Shown here: positions 8,894 to 18,888 of the stretch, one piece after another
Position numbering within the stretch: the first letter of the stretch is position 1
Layout of the letters: every line of letters starts with the position of its first letter
Source: Pseudodesulfovibrio sp.
GTDB lineage: Bacteria > Desulfobacterota > Desulfovibrionia > Desulfovibrionales > Desulfovibrionaceae
Direction of reading: 5' to 3'
Assembly: GCF_028692895.1 (NCBI RefSeq)
Contig: NZ_JAQUWN010000033.1
Span: 1-38,315, forward strand
Length of the DNA: 38,315 nt
The notes under the pieces: model-generated
Told to the model about the DNA's origin: nothing
Database searches by the model: none
The model's input: the letters and a program-made list of their open reading frames with translations, nothing else
Translations under genes and position numbers: made by a program

Positions 8894-9691
8894 GTGGGTG
8901 CGTTCATCGACCTCATCGGCGTCCCGCTGGATGAAAATTCGTCCTACCTGCGCGGCGCGGCCCAAGGGGCCGCCGCGTTGGCCTCGGCGGCGTGGTGCGA
9001 ATCGGCCAATCTCTGGACCGAGACCGGGCGCGACCTCGCGGACGTGCTCCGGAACCGGGGGAACATCGACCCCGGCTCGGGCGACGCGGCCTTTGACGCC
9101 ATTGCGGACGCGGCCGAGGCGGCCGGGCGGTCCGGCGGCCTCCCCATCTTCCTGGGCGGGGACCACTCGGTGACCTGGCCCCTTGCGCGCGGCCTGCGCC
9201 GCGCCGTGGGCGACTTCGCCATCCTCCATTTCGACGCCCATCCCGACTGCTACGCCGACTTCGAGGGCAATCCGTTCTCCCACGCCTCGCCCTTCGCCCG
9301 GATCATGGAGGAGGGGCTGTGCACGCGGCTCGTCTCCGTGGGCGTCCGCACGGCCACCGGCCACCAGCGCGAGCAGAAGGCCCGCCACGGCATCGAGTGG
9401 CTGGAGATGCGGGAGCGGGCCCGCTGGCCCCGCCTCGCCTTCGACGTGCCGGTCTACATCAGCCTGGACCTGGACGTGCTGGACCCGGCCTTCGCCCCCG
9501 GCGTGTCCCACCACGAGCCGGGCGGCATGTCCGTGCGCGAGGTCCTGGACGTGCTGCACGCCATCGATGCGCCCATCGTTGGCGCGGACGTGGTGGAGCT
9601 GAACCCGTCCCGGGACCTGAACGGGGTCACGGCCATGGTCGGGGCCAAGCTGGTGCGGGAGATCGCGGGAATGATGCTCGAAAACAGCTAG
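8894..9691 (+). CDS. arginase/agmatinase-family ureohydrolase
   Basis: A 265-residue ureohydrolase-fold protein with the binuclear manganese site: GGDHS (88-92), DAHPD (114-118) and SLDLDVLDPAF (190-200) with Asp192 and Asp194. The fourth motif reads PGVSHHEPGG rather than the PGTGTPEPGG seen in arginases and agmatinases, so the substrate-guanidine pocket may differ; formimidoylglutamase, agmatinase or guanidinobutyrase-like activity are all possible. It is slightly short for the family (usually about 290-320) because the N-terminal region is compact. The start is GTG 8894 after GGGGGCGG. It is the last gene of the macro-hslV-hslU operon, 9 bp after hslU, and is followed by a terminator. Confidence 0.83.
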   Translation: MGAFIDLIGVPLDENSSYLRGAAQGAAALASAAWCESANLWTETGRDLADVLRNRGNIDPGSGDAAFDAIADAAEAAGRSGGLPIFLGGDHSVTWPLARGLRRAVGDFAILHFDAHPDCYADFEGNPFSHASPFARIMEEGLCTRLVSVGVRTATGHQREQKARHGIEWLEMRERARWPRLAFDVPVYISLDLDVLDPAFAPGVSHHEPGGMSVREVLDVLHAIDAPIVGADVVELNPSRDLNGVTAMVGAKLVREIAGMMLENS

Positions 9692-9716
9692 GCGGGCGCC
9701 AGGCGACAAACGTTCG

Positions 9717-9751
9717 GCCCTCGTGCACGGGAAGTGCGCGAGGGCTTTTTT
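9717..9751 (+). terminator. intrinsic terminator of the hslVU operon
   Basis: GCCCTCGTGCAC (9717-9728) pairs with GTGCGCGAGGGC (9734-9745) with one non-Watson-Crick position and a 5-base loop, followed by six T's. It lies 25 bp after the ureohydrolase stop. Confidence 0.9.
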
Positions 9752-9788
9752 CGCAGCGACGCCTCGGGCCGATGTTTCGAGGGGTCGC

Positions 9789-11234
9789 CTAGCCGAGGGA
9801 ATCGAGCAGGGCCTTGACCTTGGGGTTGGCCGGGTCCGCGGCCAGGAGGTGTTGCAGCAGGGCCTCCGCCTTTTTCGGCCGGTCGGCCTTGACGAGGACC
9901 TGGGCCATGACGTAGGCGGCCTGAACGTTGTCCAGGTGGAAATCGGGGTGGAGGCGCAGCAGCCGCTCGAACCGCTGGGCCGCGCTGCCGTAGTCCTTGC
10001 CCTCCACGTAGGCCATGCCCATGTTGAAGAGGACGTTCGCGTCGTCGGGCAGGCGTTGGGCCGCCAGGGTGTAGGCCTTGACGGCGCCCCGCCAGTCCCC
10101 TTCCTGGCGCAGCAGCATGCCGAGCCGGTTGTGGACCGTGCCGTCCAGCTCCACGCGGTTGAGCCGCGCCAGCCTGGCGCAGAGCTGCAGCAGCGGACGG
10201 GCCGCCTTGTTGTTTTCGCGGAAGACCCGGTCGGCGTATCCTTCGGCCTGCGTCACGCATTCGGGCTGCTTCATCTGGTGCATGATCTGCACGGCTTCGG
10301 CGAAGTATTCGGACGCGTGCGCGACGTCCCGCCGCTCGAAGTGGAGCTCGCCGATCTCCTTTTTCCGCTCCACGTGCAGGGGCGAGAGTTCGTCGATGCG
10401 GGTCAGGTAGCTGAGGACCTCGTCCCGGTCGCCGTCCTCCTTGTGAAACTCGACGATCTTCTTGAGCGGCTCCAGGTACATGGGAGCGTTTTCCGCCGCC
10501 TGGAGATACATCTTGAGGGCGTCGGCGCGCTTGCACAGGCCCTTGAGGGCGTCGCCCATTATCATCAGCCCGGCCGGGCTGCCCGGCTTGATCCCCAGGA
10601 TGTCTCGGGCCACGCCGTAGGCCAGGGCGAACTCGACCTTGCCGAGCCGCCGCTTGCCCTCCAGGATCATCTTGCCCACCTCGTCGCGCGGCTCCAGCGT
10701 GTTGGCGACCTTCTCCACCAGGATGTTCACCGAGACCGGCTTGGTGATGAAGTTGTCCGCCCCGGTCTCCAGGGACCGGGCGATGACCTTCTCGTCGGCG
10801 TCGCTGGAGAGCAGGATGATGAACATGTCCTTGAACCGGGACTTGATCTCCTCGACCAGCGGCAGGGTCGAACGGCCATCCAGGGAGGCCTCCAGGAACA
10901 GGAAGGGTTTCTTGCCGTATTCGCGATAGACCGGGATCTCCTCCAGCGCCCGCTTGGTCGAGGACAGGAGGCGGATGCGGCCCTGGTCGATCTCCAGCTC
11001 CTTGCAGAAGGAGTTGCGGAAGTTCAGGAAGAAGGTCTTGTCCTGGCTGACGACCAGGAACAGGCCGTCGCGGTCGACGAAGTCGATGACGGTGTCGCTG
11101 TAGCGGTGGATGGCCTGGTCGTCGGACTTGAGCAGGTAGAGGTTCTTGGTGCTCAGTTCGCCGTGCCTCTCGTCGATGTCCGGGGAGGAGGACTTGACGA
11201 CGTACACGTTTTTCATCCTAACCGGTTGCTTCAT
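9789..11234 (-). CDS. degenerate receiver domain plus TPR-repeat protein
   Basis: 481 residues from ATG 11234 (GGGGCGG upstream); ATG 11216 is an alternative. After about 55 residues of unrecognised N-terminus there is a receiver-like fold (about 56-182): GLFLVVSQDKTFF, the beta-3 end FLFLEASLDG (111-120), LLSSDADEKV (141-150) and FITKP with Lys165. The phosphoacceptor Asp is Glu115, the acidic pair is replaced by Ser-Gln, and the beta-3 loop is three residues short, so normal phosphorylation is unlikely. The C-terminal two thirds (about 195-481) is a run of TPR-like helices (WRGAVKAYTLAAQRLPDD, NVLFNMGMAYVEGKDYGSA). It is probably a cytosolic scaffold; its partner is unknown. It converges on the hslVU operon. 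Confidence 0.8.
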   Translation of the reverse strand: MKQPVRMKNVYVVKSSSPDIDERHGELSTKNLYLLKSDDQAIHRYSDTVIDFVDRDGLFLVVSQDKTFFLNFRNSFCKELEIDQGRIRLLSSTKRALEEIPVYREYGKKPFLFLEASLDGRSTLPLVEEIKSRFKDMFIILLSSDADEKVIARSLETGADNFITKPVSVNILVEKVANTLEPRDEVGKMILEGKRRLGKVEFALAYGVARDILGIKPGSPAGLMIMGDALKGLCKRADALKMYLQAAENAPMYLEPLKKIVEFHKEDGDRDEVLSYLTRIDELSPLHVERKKEIGELHFERRDVAHASEYFAEAVQIMHQMKQPECVTQAEGYADRVFRENNKAARPLLQLCARLARLNRVELDGTVHNRLGMLLRQEGDWRGAVKAYTLAAQRLPDDANVLFNMGMAYVEGKDYGSAAQRFERLLRLHPDFHLDNVQAAYVMAQVLVKADRPKKAEALLQHLLAADPANPKVKALLDSLG

Positions 11235-11355
11235 GGTCACCGCCCCGCTGTCGAGAGTGCGGCGGGCCGTCCGGGGACAGCCCACCATATCGAGGCATAC
11301 AGGCAATCCGCAACGCGGACAAGCACGTTATAAACCGGCGTCGGGCCGGGCGGTG

Positions 11356-13215
11356 CTAATCCGGCAGCTCCTCGCCGCCCCCCTTGAGCTCGGCGATGGC
11401 CTCGGCGTACGCCTGGAACACGTCGTCGCGGTTGATAAGGCCGATGATGTCGCTGGTGTCGGTCTGGGAGACCACGGGAATCTGGCCGTAATCCGTGTTC
11501 ACGAACCGGAGCAGGGCCTGGTAGAGGTCGTAGTCCGGCCGGACGTAGACCGGGCGCGACATGAGGTCGCGCACCACCACCAGGTCGTGCAGCCCCTCCT
11601 CGAACATCCAGTTGCGCACGTTGTGGATGGAGATCATGCCCGAGTACCAGCCGTCCTCCCGCCTGACCGGGAAGTAGAGCTGGTCCGTGTTGGCGATGAT
11701 GTCGGTCAGCGCCTTGAGGGTGGTCGACTCCTCCAGCACGATGACGTCGCCGGGCTTGTAGAAGTCCGTGACGTGCATCTGTTCCAGGATGTTGATGGTC
11801 GCGTCCTCGGTGTGGGCCGGGGAGTCGAACTTGTTTTCCGCCTGGTGCTCGTAGAGCGAGAAGTTGCGGCTCAGGACCAGGCACAGGGCGGAGGCGAGCA
11901 TGAGCGGGGCCAGCAGGCCGTAGCCCTGGGTCAGCTCCGTGACCATGATAAGCGGGCCGATGGGCGCGTTGGCCACGCCCGCGAAGAAGGCGGCCATGCC
12001 CACCAGGATGTACGCCCCCGGCTGGGTGACGATGTCCGGAAAGAACTTGTGGCCGAGGTTGCCCACCAGGCCGCCGGACATGCCGCCCACGAACAGGGCG
12101 GGCGCGAACATGCCGCCCGACATGCCGGAGCCGATGGTCACCGAGGTGGCCAGGGTCTTGCCCACGATGATGTAGCACATCCCGAGCGCCGGGATCTGGC
12201 CCAGGATGGCCAGCTCCAGCCAGCCGTAGCCGCCGGAGAGGATGCCGCCGGTGACCAGGCCGTCGGTGGCCGTGTAGGGGTAGGCGATGCCCAGGACGCC
12301 CATGGCCAGGCCGCCCAGACCCATGGCCCACATCAGCCCGATTTTCTCCCGGAGCGGGAAGAAAATGTGGTATTTGATGTAGTAGAAGGTGCGCACGTAC
12401 ATCCAGCCCACGGCCGCGCAGACAAAGGCGAGGATGGCGTAGAAGATCAGCTCGCGCGGGTCGCGGAAGGAGAAGCGCGGGATGCCGAAGATGGGGTCCG
12501 TGCCGAAAAAGAAGGTGAAGATGGAGTAGGAGACCACCGAGCTCATGACCGAGGGCAGGAGCGCCTCGGCCTCGAAGTCCTCGCGGTAGATGACCTCCAC
12601 GGCGGTGAGCGCGCCGCCCAGCGGGGCTCGGAAGATCGCGCCAAGGCCGCCCGCCGCGCCGGAGAGCAGGAGCAGCCGCCGCTCCTTGGCCGAGAACTGG
12701 AGCTTCTTGGCCAGCCAGGAGCCCACGCCGGCGCCCATCTGCGTGATGGGGCCCTCGCGGCCCGCCGAGCCGCCCGAGGCGATGGTCAGGACCGAGCACA
12801 GCCCCTTGATGATGGCCACGCGAGCCTTGATGATGCCGCCCTGGTTGTGGAAAGCGTTGATGGTGGCGTCGGTGCCGTCGGTGCCGCCGTTGATGGTCTC
12901 GGGAATGTAGCGGTTGACCAGCCAGCCGGTCAGCAGGCCTGTGCCGGTGGTGAACACCGGGATGAGCCAGGGCCGGAACGGGCCCGCCGGGCCCTCGAAG
13001 ATGCCCTCGCCCGCCGGTTCCGGCGAGACGATGCCCGCCAGATTGTGCTGGAGGACGAACTTGCCGAACTCCACCAGGTAGAAGAAGCCCACGGCCACCA
13101 GGCCGGACATGCACCCCACCAGCACGCCGATGACCAGCCAGCGGAAGGACGCGACGGTGGTGTAGGATTTGACGAAGTCGCGCCAGTAGTCGATGAGGTG
13201 GGTGAGGGGAGGCAT
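11356..13215 (-). CDS. ClC-family chloride channel/antiporter with C-terminal CBS pair
   Basis: A 619-residue protein with about ten to twelve membrane helices in residues 20-460 and two CBS domains in about 480-610. The gating motif GREGP (152-156, Glu154) and GMFAP (368-372) are intact. The first anion-binding motif, normally GSGIP, is replaced by GTDGTDATI (111-119), so the usual anion-coordinating Ser is not in its standard context. CBS domains usually sense adenine nucleotides. ATG 13215 is 2 bp after the ribF stop, and GGAG lies inside the ribF end, so the two genes are co-translated. Role inferred: chloride or other anion movement across the inner membrane, perhaps proton-coupled given the gating Glu. 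Confidence 0.88.
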   Translation of the reverse strand: MPPLTHLIDYWRDFVKSYTTVASFRWLVIGVLVGCMSGLVAVGFFYLVEFGKFVLQHNLAGIVSPEPAGEGIFEGPAGPFRPWLIPVFTTGTGLLTGWLVNRYIPETINGGTDGTDATINAFHNQGGIIKARVAIIKGLCSVLTIASGGSAGREGPITQMGAGVGSWLAKKLQFSAKERRLLLLSGAAGGLGAIFRAPLGGALTAVEVIYREDFEAEALLPSVMSSVVSYSIFTFFFGTDPIFGIPRFSFRDPRELIFYAILAFVCAAVGWMYVRTFYYIKYHIFFPLREKIGLMWAMGLGGLAMGVLGIAYPYTATDGLVTGGILSGGYGWLELAILGQIPALGMCYIIVGKTLATSVTIGSGMSGGMFAPALFVGGMSGGLVGNLGHKFFPDIVTQPGAYILVGMAAFFAGVANAPIGPLIMVTELTQGYGLLAPLMLASALCLVLSRNFSLYEHQAENKFDSPAHTEDATINILEQMHVTDFYKPGDVIVLEESTTLKALTDIIANTDQLYFPVRREDGWYSGMISIHNVRNWMFEEGLHDLVVVRDLMSRPVYVRPDYDLYQALLRFVNTDYGQIPVVSQTDTSDIIGLINRDDVFQAYAEAIAELKGGGEELPD

Positions 13216-13217
13216 GG

Positions 13218-14189
13218 TCACGCCGCTCCGAAATCCGGCCGGGTCACCTTGATGGCGGCCTCCGGCTGGGAAAGGATCTGTCGGCCGAGTTCGATGTCCT
13301 TGCCGATGCGCTCCTTGAGCTCGTCGAGGCCCGAGAACTTCCGCTCGTCGCGGATGCGCTGGACGAAGTGGACCCGGATGTCGCTGCCGTAGAGGTCGCC
13401 GGAGAAGTCGAGCAGATGCGCCTCCACCGAGAGGGCGTCGTTGCCGAAGGTCGGGTTCTTGCCGATGTTGGCGACGCCCATGTGCACCGCGCCTCCGGCC
13501 TCGACCCATATGGCATAGACGCCCGGCTTGGGAAAGAGCTCATCCACCAGCTTGAGGTTGGCCGTGGGGAAGCCCAGGAGGCGGCCGCCCCGGTTCATGC
13601 CGTGCACCACCTCGCCCCGGACCTGGTAGAACCGGCCGAGCAGCGGCTTGACCTGCCAGACGGAGCCCGCCTGGACCATGTCGCGGATGCGGGTGGAGGA
13701 GACCACGGCGCCGTCGATGGAGACCGGGTCGAGCCGGTCCACGGTGAAGCCGTATTTCTCGCCCAGCGCGGCCAGGGTGTCGAAGTTGCCGGAGCGCCCC
13801 TTGCCCAGGTGGTAGTCGTAGCCGATGATCATCTCCTTCATGCGCAGCCCGTCCACCAGGTAGCGCTTGACGAAGGCCTCGGGTTCGAGCCTGGCCATGT
13901 CCATGTCGAAGTGGAGCAGCAGGCAGACCTGGGGCCCGTACTGGGAGATGAGTTCGAGCTTTTGTTCGGTGAGGGTGATGAAGGGCAGGCCGGGGTCGGG
14001 GCGGAGCACGCGCAGGGGATGGGGGTCGAAGGTGACCGCCACGCTGGTCAGGCCGCACGCCTTGGCGCGCGAGCAGGCCAGCCGGATGAGTTTCTGGTGC
14101 CCGCGGTGTACGCCGTCGAAGTTGCCGATGGTGACGCAGGACCCGGCGATGACGCCTTGTAGTTCCTCTATGGTTCTTGCGATGATCAT
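13218..14189 (-). CDS. ribF: bifunctional riboflavin kinase / FMN adenylyltransferase RibF
   Basis: A 323-residue protein that makes FMN and then FAD from riboflavin and ATP. The N-terminal nucleotidyltransferase domain has IGNFDGVHRGHQ (21-32), FDPHP (54-58) and SSTRIRD (164-170). The C-terminal flavokinase domain has GRLLGFPTANL (202-212). The length is close to the usual 310-320. I chose ATG 14189 (MIIARTIEEL) because conserved sequence begins just after it; no good ribosome site is seen, and an upstream start at 14231 is less likely. It lies between the BepA-like gene (67 bp upstream) and the ClC gene. Confidence 0.95.
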   Translation of the reverse strand: MIIARTIEELQGVIAGSCVTIGNFDGVHRGHQKLIRLACSRAKACGLTSVAVTFDPHPLRVLRPDPGLPFITLTEQKLELISQYGPQVCLLLHFDMDMARLEPEAFVKRYLVDGLRMKEMIIGYDYHLGKGRSGNFDTLAALGEKYGFTVDRLDPVSIDGAVVSSTRIRDMVQAGSVWQVKPLLGRFYQVRGEVVHGMNRGGRLLGFPTANLKLVDELFPKPGVYAIWVEAGGAVHMGVANIGKNPTFGNDALSVEAHLLDFSGDLYGSDIRVHFVQRIRDERKFSGLDELKERIGKDIELGRQILSQPEAAIKVTRPDFGAA

Positions 14190-14256
14190 GATTGGGGTAT
14201 TACAGGTGAAAAAAACGAGAGAGTATGCCAAAAACGCCTGGTGTTCAAGGGGCGGA

Positions 14257-15699
14257 TCAGCCCATGGGCTGGTTGCGCAGCTTGATGACGTTGTCGAGGT
14301 CGGCCAGCGCCTTTTTCTGCTCCTCGGTGGTGGCCACGGCGGCCGCTTGCTGGCGGTGGTAGCCCGCCTTGCGCATGTCGCCGGAGTAGACCGAGGCGTA
14401 GGCCAGGTTCAGGTTGCCGCCGAACACGTCGCCGGATTCGCCTAGGATCATGCCCAGATGGTAGTGCACCTCGGCGTCCTCGGGCACCATGGAGAGCACC
14501 TGGCGCATGTTGGCGATGGCCCGGCCGTAGTCCTTGTTCTCGGCCTGGAGGCGGGCCATGTAGAACAGTCCGACGGCGTCATTCCGATGCTTGATGATGG
14601 CCTTTTGCAGATACTTGAACGCCTCGGAATAATTGCCGTTCTTGAAATAGAAGATGCCGACCTCACGGCAGACCAGGGAATCCTCCCGGTCCATCTCCAG
14701 GGCTTTTGCAAAGGCCTTCCGCGCCGCGTCCTGGTCCTTGAGCCGGATTTCGACGTTGCCCAGGCCGATCCAGTCCATGGCCGTGTATTCCTTCTTGGGC
14801 TTGCTGTCCCAGTAGGCCTTGGCCGTGGCGGCGTCCGACATCTTGGAGCGGATCAGCACCTGGATCTTGTGGAGCATGGTGTTGTCGTCCGTGCGCTCGG
14901 TGAAGACCGGGGGCATGCGCGCGATGCGGTCCTTGAGGTAGATGATGCGGTCGGCCAGGCCGGGGTGGGTGGAAAGATAGGTGGGGACGCTCGATGAGCC
15001 GGAGTCGAACCAGCGGTTCTTGAGCATGATCTCGAAAGTTTGGGGCATGCCGTTGGGGTTGTAGCCCGCCTTGACCAGGGAGTTCATGCCAACGTGGTCG
15101 GCCTCGCGCTCGTCGTCCTGGGAGTAGCCGAGCATGGCTGCGGTGCCCAGCCCCTGGGAGCCCATTATCAGGGCCTGGGCCGCCTTGCCCGAGCCGGAGC
15201 CGCCCGCGATGCCGATGAACGCGCCCGCCAGGACGCCGGCCATGGTCAGCAGCCCCACGGTCTTCTGCTTTTCGATGCGCTGGGCTACGTGGCGCTGGGA
15301 GACGTGGGCGAGCTCGTGGCCGATGACCCCGGCGAGTTGGCTTTCGCTGGTCACTTCCTGGATCAGGCCGGTGAAGATGTAGATGTAGCCGCCGGGGATG
15401 GCGAAGGCGTTGAGGATCGGGTTGGCGATCACGGCGCTTCTGACCTTGAAGGGCATGGGCCGCTTGGCCGCCACGATGCGCTGGACTACCCCGTCCACGT
15501 AGGAGGTGATGTAGCTGTCGCCCACCATGGACATCCGGGTGCGCAGGATGCGGTCGAACTGAGCGCCCAGCCGGTTCTCGTCGCGGATGGTCATCTTGTC
15601 CGGGCCGAGCAGCCCGGCCCGGGCCGCAGGAATCGGCGCCAGGACCGTGGCCAGGGCCGCGATGAGGGCGGGCAGGATGGTGAAGAGCCGTTTGCGCAT
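14257..15699 (-). CDS. M48-family periplasmic metalloprotease with TPRs (BepA/LoiP-like)
   Basis: 480 residues from ATG 15699 (CGGAG 6 bases upstream). The signal peptide covers 1-28 (LATVLAPIPAARA). The zinc motif is HELAH (128-132), with the third ligand in EREAD (Glu199 region). The C-terminal half (about 290-440) carries TPR-like helices (GLFYMARLQAENKDYG, AEVHYHLGMILGESG). The architecture matches BepA (YfgC), an outer-membrane quality-control protease that works with the BAM and Lpt machines. It is transcribed away from rho and separated from it by a terminator. Confidence 0.9.
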   Translation of the reverse strand: MRKRLFTILPALIAALATVLAPIPAARAGLLGPDKMTIRDENRLGAQFDRILRTRMSMVGDSYITSYVDGVVQRIVAAKRPMPFKVRSAVIANPILNAFAIPGGYIYIFTGLIQEVTSESQLAGVIGHELAHVSQRHVAQRIEKQKTVGLLTMAGVLAGAFIGIAGGSGSGKAAQALIMGSQGLGTAAMLGYSQDDEREADHVGMNSLVKAGYNPNGMPQTFEIMLKNRWFDSGSSSVPTYLSTHPGLADRIIYLKDRIARMPPVFTERTDDNTMLHKIQVLIRSKMSDAATAKAYWDSKPKKEYTAMDWIGLGNVEIRLKDQDAARKAFAKALEMDREDSLVCREVGIFYFKNGNYSEAFKYLQKAIIKHRNDAVGLFYMARLQAENKDYGRAIANMRQVLSMVPEDAEVHYHLGMILGESGDVFGGNLNLAYASVYSGDMRKAGYHRQQAAAVATTEEQKKALADLDNVIKLRNQPMG

Positions 15700-15775
15700 T
15701 GCGTCTCCGTGCTTTCGGACTGTCCCCATTGTAATCATTTATCCGGAGGAGGCAACCGGGCGCACCGGGGTGCAC

Positions 15776-15807
15776 AAAAAGCGAAGCGGCCGATCAGGCC
15801 GCTTCGC
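15776..15807 (-). terminator. intrinsic terminator of rho
   Basis: The 11-bp perfect stem GCGAAGCGGCC / GGCCGCTTCGC (15781-15791 with 15797-15807) has a 5-base loop. On the minus strand it is followed by TTTTT (15776-15780). It lies 20 bp beyond the rho stop. Confidence 0.9.
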
Positions 15808-15827
15808 AACAGTTCGATATCGCAGGA

Positions 15828-17210
<1,383 letters not shown>

Positions 17211-17457
17211 ATGTGTGAAGAATTGGGGGGTTATAAGGTTGCGTGGGTGTATGTGGTCCATCGCCGCCTCGACGCGTGGCGAAGGGGCGAAGTGTTCCGG
17301 AGATTGGGAGAATGCGCGGAAATAGGGGCGACCGCGGGTCGGGCGGTCGGGCGGTAACGGGATTACCTCTTGCTAGGGTTGCACGGCTTGGCGCCGCGAT
17401 TCAAACAGGCTCTTTGGTGATGCGGCAGGGAACTGCCATCGGCGACGACACAACCGA

Positions 17458-17484
17458 CGTATACCAAACCACGCGTCTTGACAA
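17458..17484 (-). promoter_or_regulatory. possible rho promoter and long leader
   Basis: On the minus strand, TTGTCA (17484-17479) and TATACG (17463-17458) are separated by 15 bp, directly after the carD stop. Use of it would give a leader of about 240 bases before ATG 17210. The spacing is short, so this is tentative. Nothing else is seen in 17211-17457. Confidence 0.3.
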
Positions 17485-17489
17485 GTGGG

Positions 17490-18005
17490 TCAGGCTTTTT
17501 CCTCCTGGGCCGCGATGACGTCGGCGAACATCTCGTTGATGCCCTCCTTGATGTCGTCCTGCGGGCGGTCCAGGGAATAGGCCAGTTCCATGGAGACCAG
17601 CCCCATGGCCTGCTCGAGCAGGCGGCGTTCGCCAAACGAAAGTTCCTTGTCCTTGCCGATGAGGAAGAGCTCCTTGAGCACGTAGGCCACGTCGGAGAGG
17701 TCGCCGCTCTTGAGCTTTTCCGAGTATTCGCGGTACCGTCGGTTCCAGTTCTGGCCGGTGTAGCCCGTGAAATCGGAACGGTCCTCGAGGGACGCAAAAA
17801 TTTTCTTGCCCACGCTCGCCTTGCACACCGGACGGAGCCCCACGTTGGCCGCGTTGGCCACCGGGACCATCAGGGTCACGTTGTTGCTCAGGATGCGGAC
17901 AATGTAGAAGTCGGCTTTTACGCCTCCTATCTCCTGGGACTCCACGCGCTCGACGCGTCCGACCCCCTGGGAAGGATAGACCACCAACTCGTTGACCTTG
18001 AACAC
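17490..18005 (-). CDS. CarD/CdnL-family RNA polymerase-binding regulator
   Basis: 171 residues from GTG 18005 with AAGGAG 11 bases upstream. The N-terminal MFKVNELVVYPSQGVGRVE is the CarD/TRCF RNA-polymerase-interacting Tudor-like domain (about 1-60). The helical C-terminal domain (about 70-165) includes NWNRRYREYSEKLKSGDL, which in CarD/CdnL contacts promoter DNA near -10. It stabilises open complexes, notably at rRNA promoters. No AT-hook tail is present, so it is the short CdnL type. It is flanked by pth upstream (77 bp) and rho downstream. An upstream in-frame extension to 18956 is only open frame through pth. Confidence 0.92.
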   Translation of the reverse strand: MFKVNELVVYPSQGVGRVERVESQEIGGVKADFYIVRILSNNVTLMVPVANAANVGLRPVCKASVGKKIFASLEDRSDFTGYTGQNWNRRYREYSEKLKSGDLSDVAYVLKELFLIGKDKELSFGERRLLEQAMGLVSMELAYSLDRPQDDIKEGINEMFADVIAAQEEKA

Positions 18006-18082
18006 TGGGAAAAAACTCCTTGATCTGGCGCGGAACAATTGCGCAGAAGGACAGTATAGCCAAAACGCGGGAAAGAGTCCAG

Positions 18083-18754
18083 TTACCTTGGGCCGTTGTT
18101 TTCCTCTTCCCCGCCGGTGGCCGGGGAGCCAGCGCCCACGTCCGGTCCGACCGGCTCCGGGAGCGAAAAACCGTTGACGTGTTGGGTGGCGAAGCCCACG
18201 CCACGGCGGTAGAAAATGTCCAGCCCCTTGACCGCATGGTCGAGAATGACTGGCAGGTGCTCGGCGTCTTCGGCGGAGAAGGGCTCCAGGACCCAGCGGA
18301 CCACGTCGCCATACTGACCCGGGCGGCCGATGCCCAGGCGCAGCCGGTAGAAATCCGCGCTGTTCAGGCATTCCTGTATGGATTTCAGCCCGTTGTGCCC
18401 GTTGTCGCTCCCGCCGCGCTTCAGTTTCATGCGCCCCACCGACAGGTCCAGCTCGTCGTGCGCCACCATGACCTGGTCCGGCGAAAGCCCGTGGCGGCCG
18501 CAGATCTTGGCCACGGCCCGGCCGCTCAGGTTCATGAAGGTCATGGGCTTGGCCAGCAGCCGGTAGGCCCCGGCGAACTTGACCTGCCACAGTTCGTAGT
18601 CGCCGGATTCCTCCAGGCGGGCGGGCTGCATGTTCTTCCGCCCCCCGGCCATGGCCAGGATGGCGTCCACGAGCATGAACCCGACGTTGTGGCGGGTGCC
18701 CGCGTACTGTTCGCCCGGATTGCCCAGGCCGACGATGACGCTCTTGTAGTCCAT
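18083..18754 (-). CDS. pth: peptidyl-tRNA hydrolase
   Basis: 223 residues; recycles peptidyl-tRNAs that drop off ribosomes. VGLGNPGEQYAGTRHNVGF (8-26) contains the catalytic His22. KPMTFMNLSG and VAHDELDL supply the conserved Asn and Asp, and GGSDNGHNGLKSI the tRNA-binding loop. The last 25 residues are a Gly/Glu/Pro tail beyond the usual 190-200-residue fold. GGGAGAG precedes ATG 18754. It sits between the rplY terminator and carD. Confidence 0.96.
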   Translation of the reverse strand: MDYKSVIVGLGNPGEQYAGTRHNVGFMLVDAILAMAGGRKNMQPARLEESGDYELWQVKFAGAYRLLAKPMTFMNLSGRAVAKICGRHGLSPDQVMVAHDELDLSVGRMKLKRGGSDNGHNGLKSIQECLNSADFYRLRLGIGRPGQYGDVVRWVLEPFSAEDAEHLPVILDHAVKGLDIFYRRGVGFATQHVNGFSLPEPVGPDVGAGSPATGGEEENNGPR

Positions 18755-18825
18755 TGGTGCGGTCTCTCCCTCTGGTTGGGCGCGATGCGCGTCCGGGCCA
18801 TGATAGCAGCACCCGGACCAGGACG

Positions 18826-18862
18826 CAAAAACTCCCGGAGCGCAGGGAGCGCGCCCCGGGAG
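18826..18862 (-). terminator. intrinsic terminator after rplY
   Basis: CTCCCGGAGCGC (18832-18843) pairs with GCGCCCCGGGAG (18851-18862) with one mismatch. On the minus strand it is followed by TTTTTGC. It lies 26 bp past the rplY stop. Confidence 0.8.
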
Positions 18863-18888
18863 ATGATGTCGTTGATGCCGGAAGTCCG

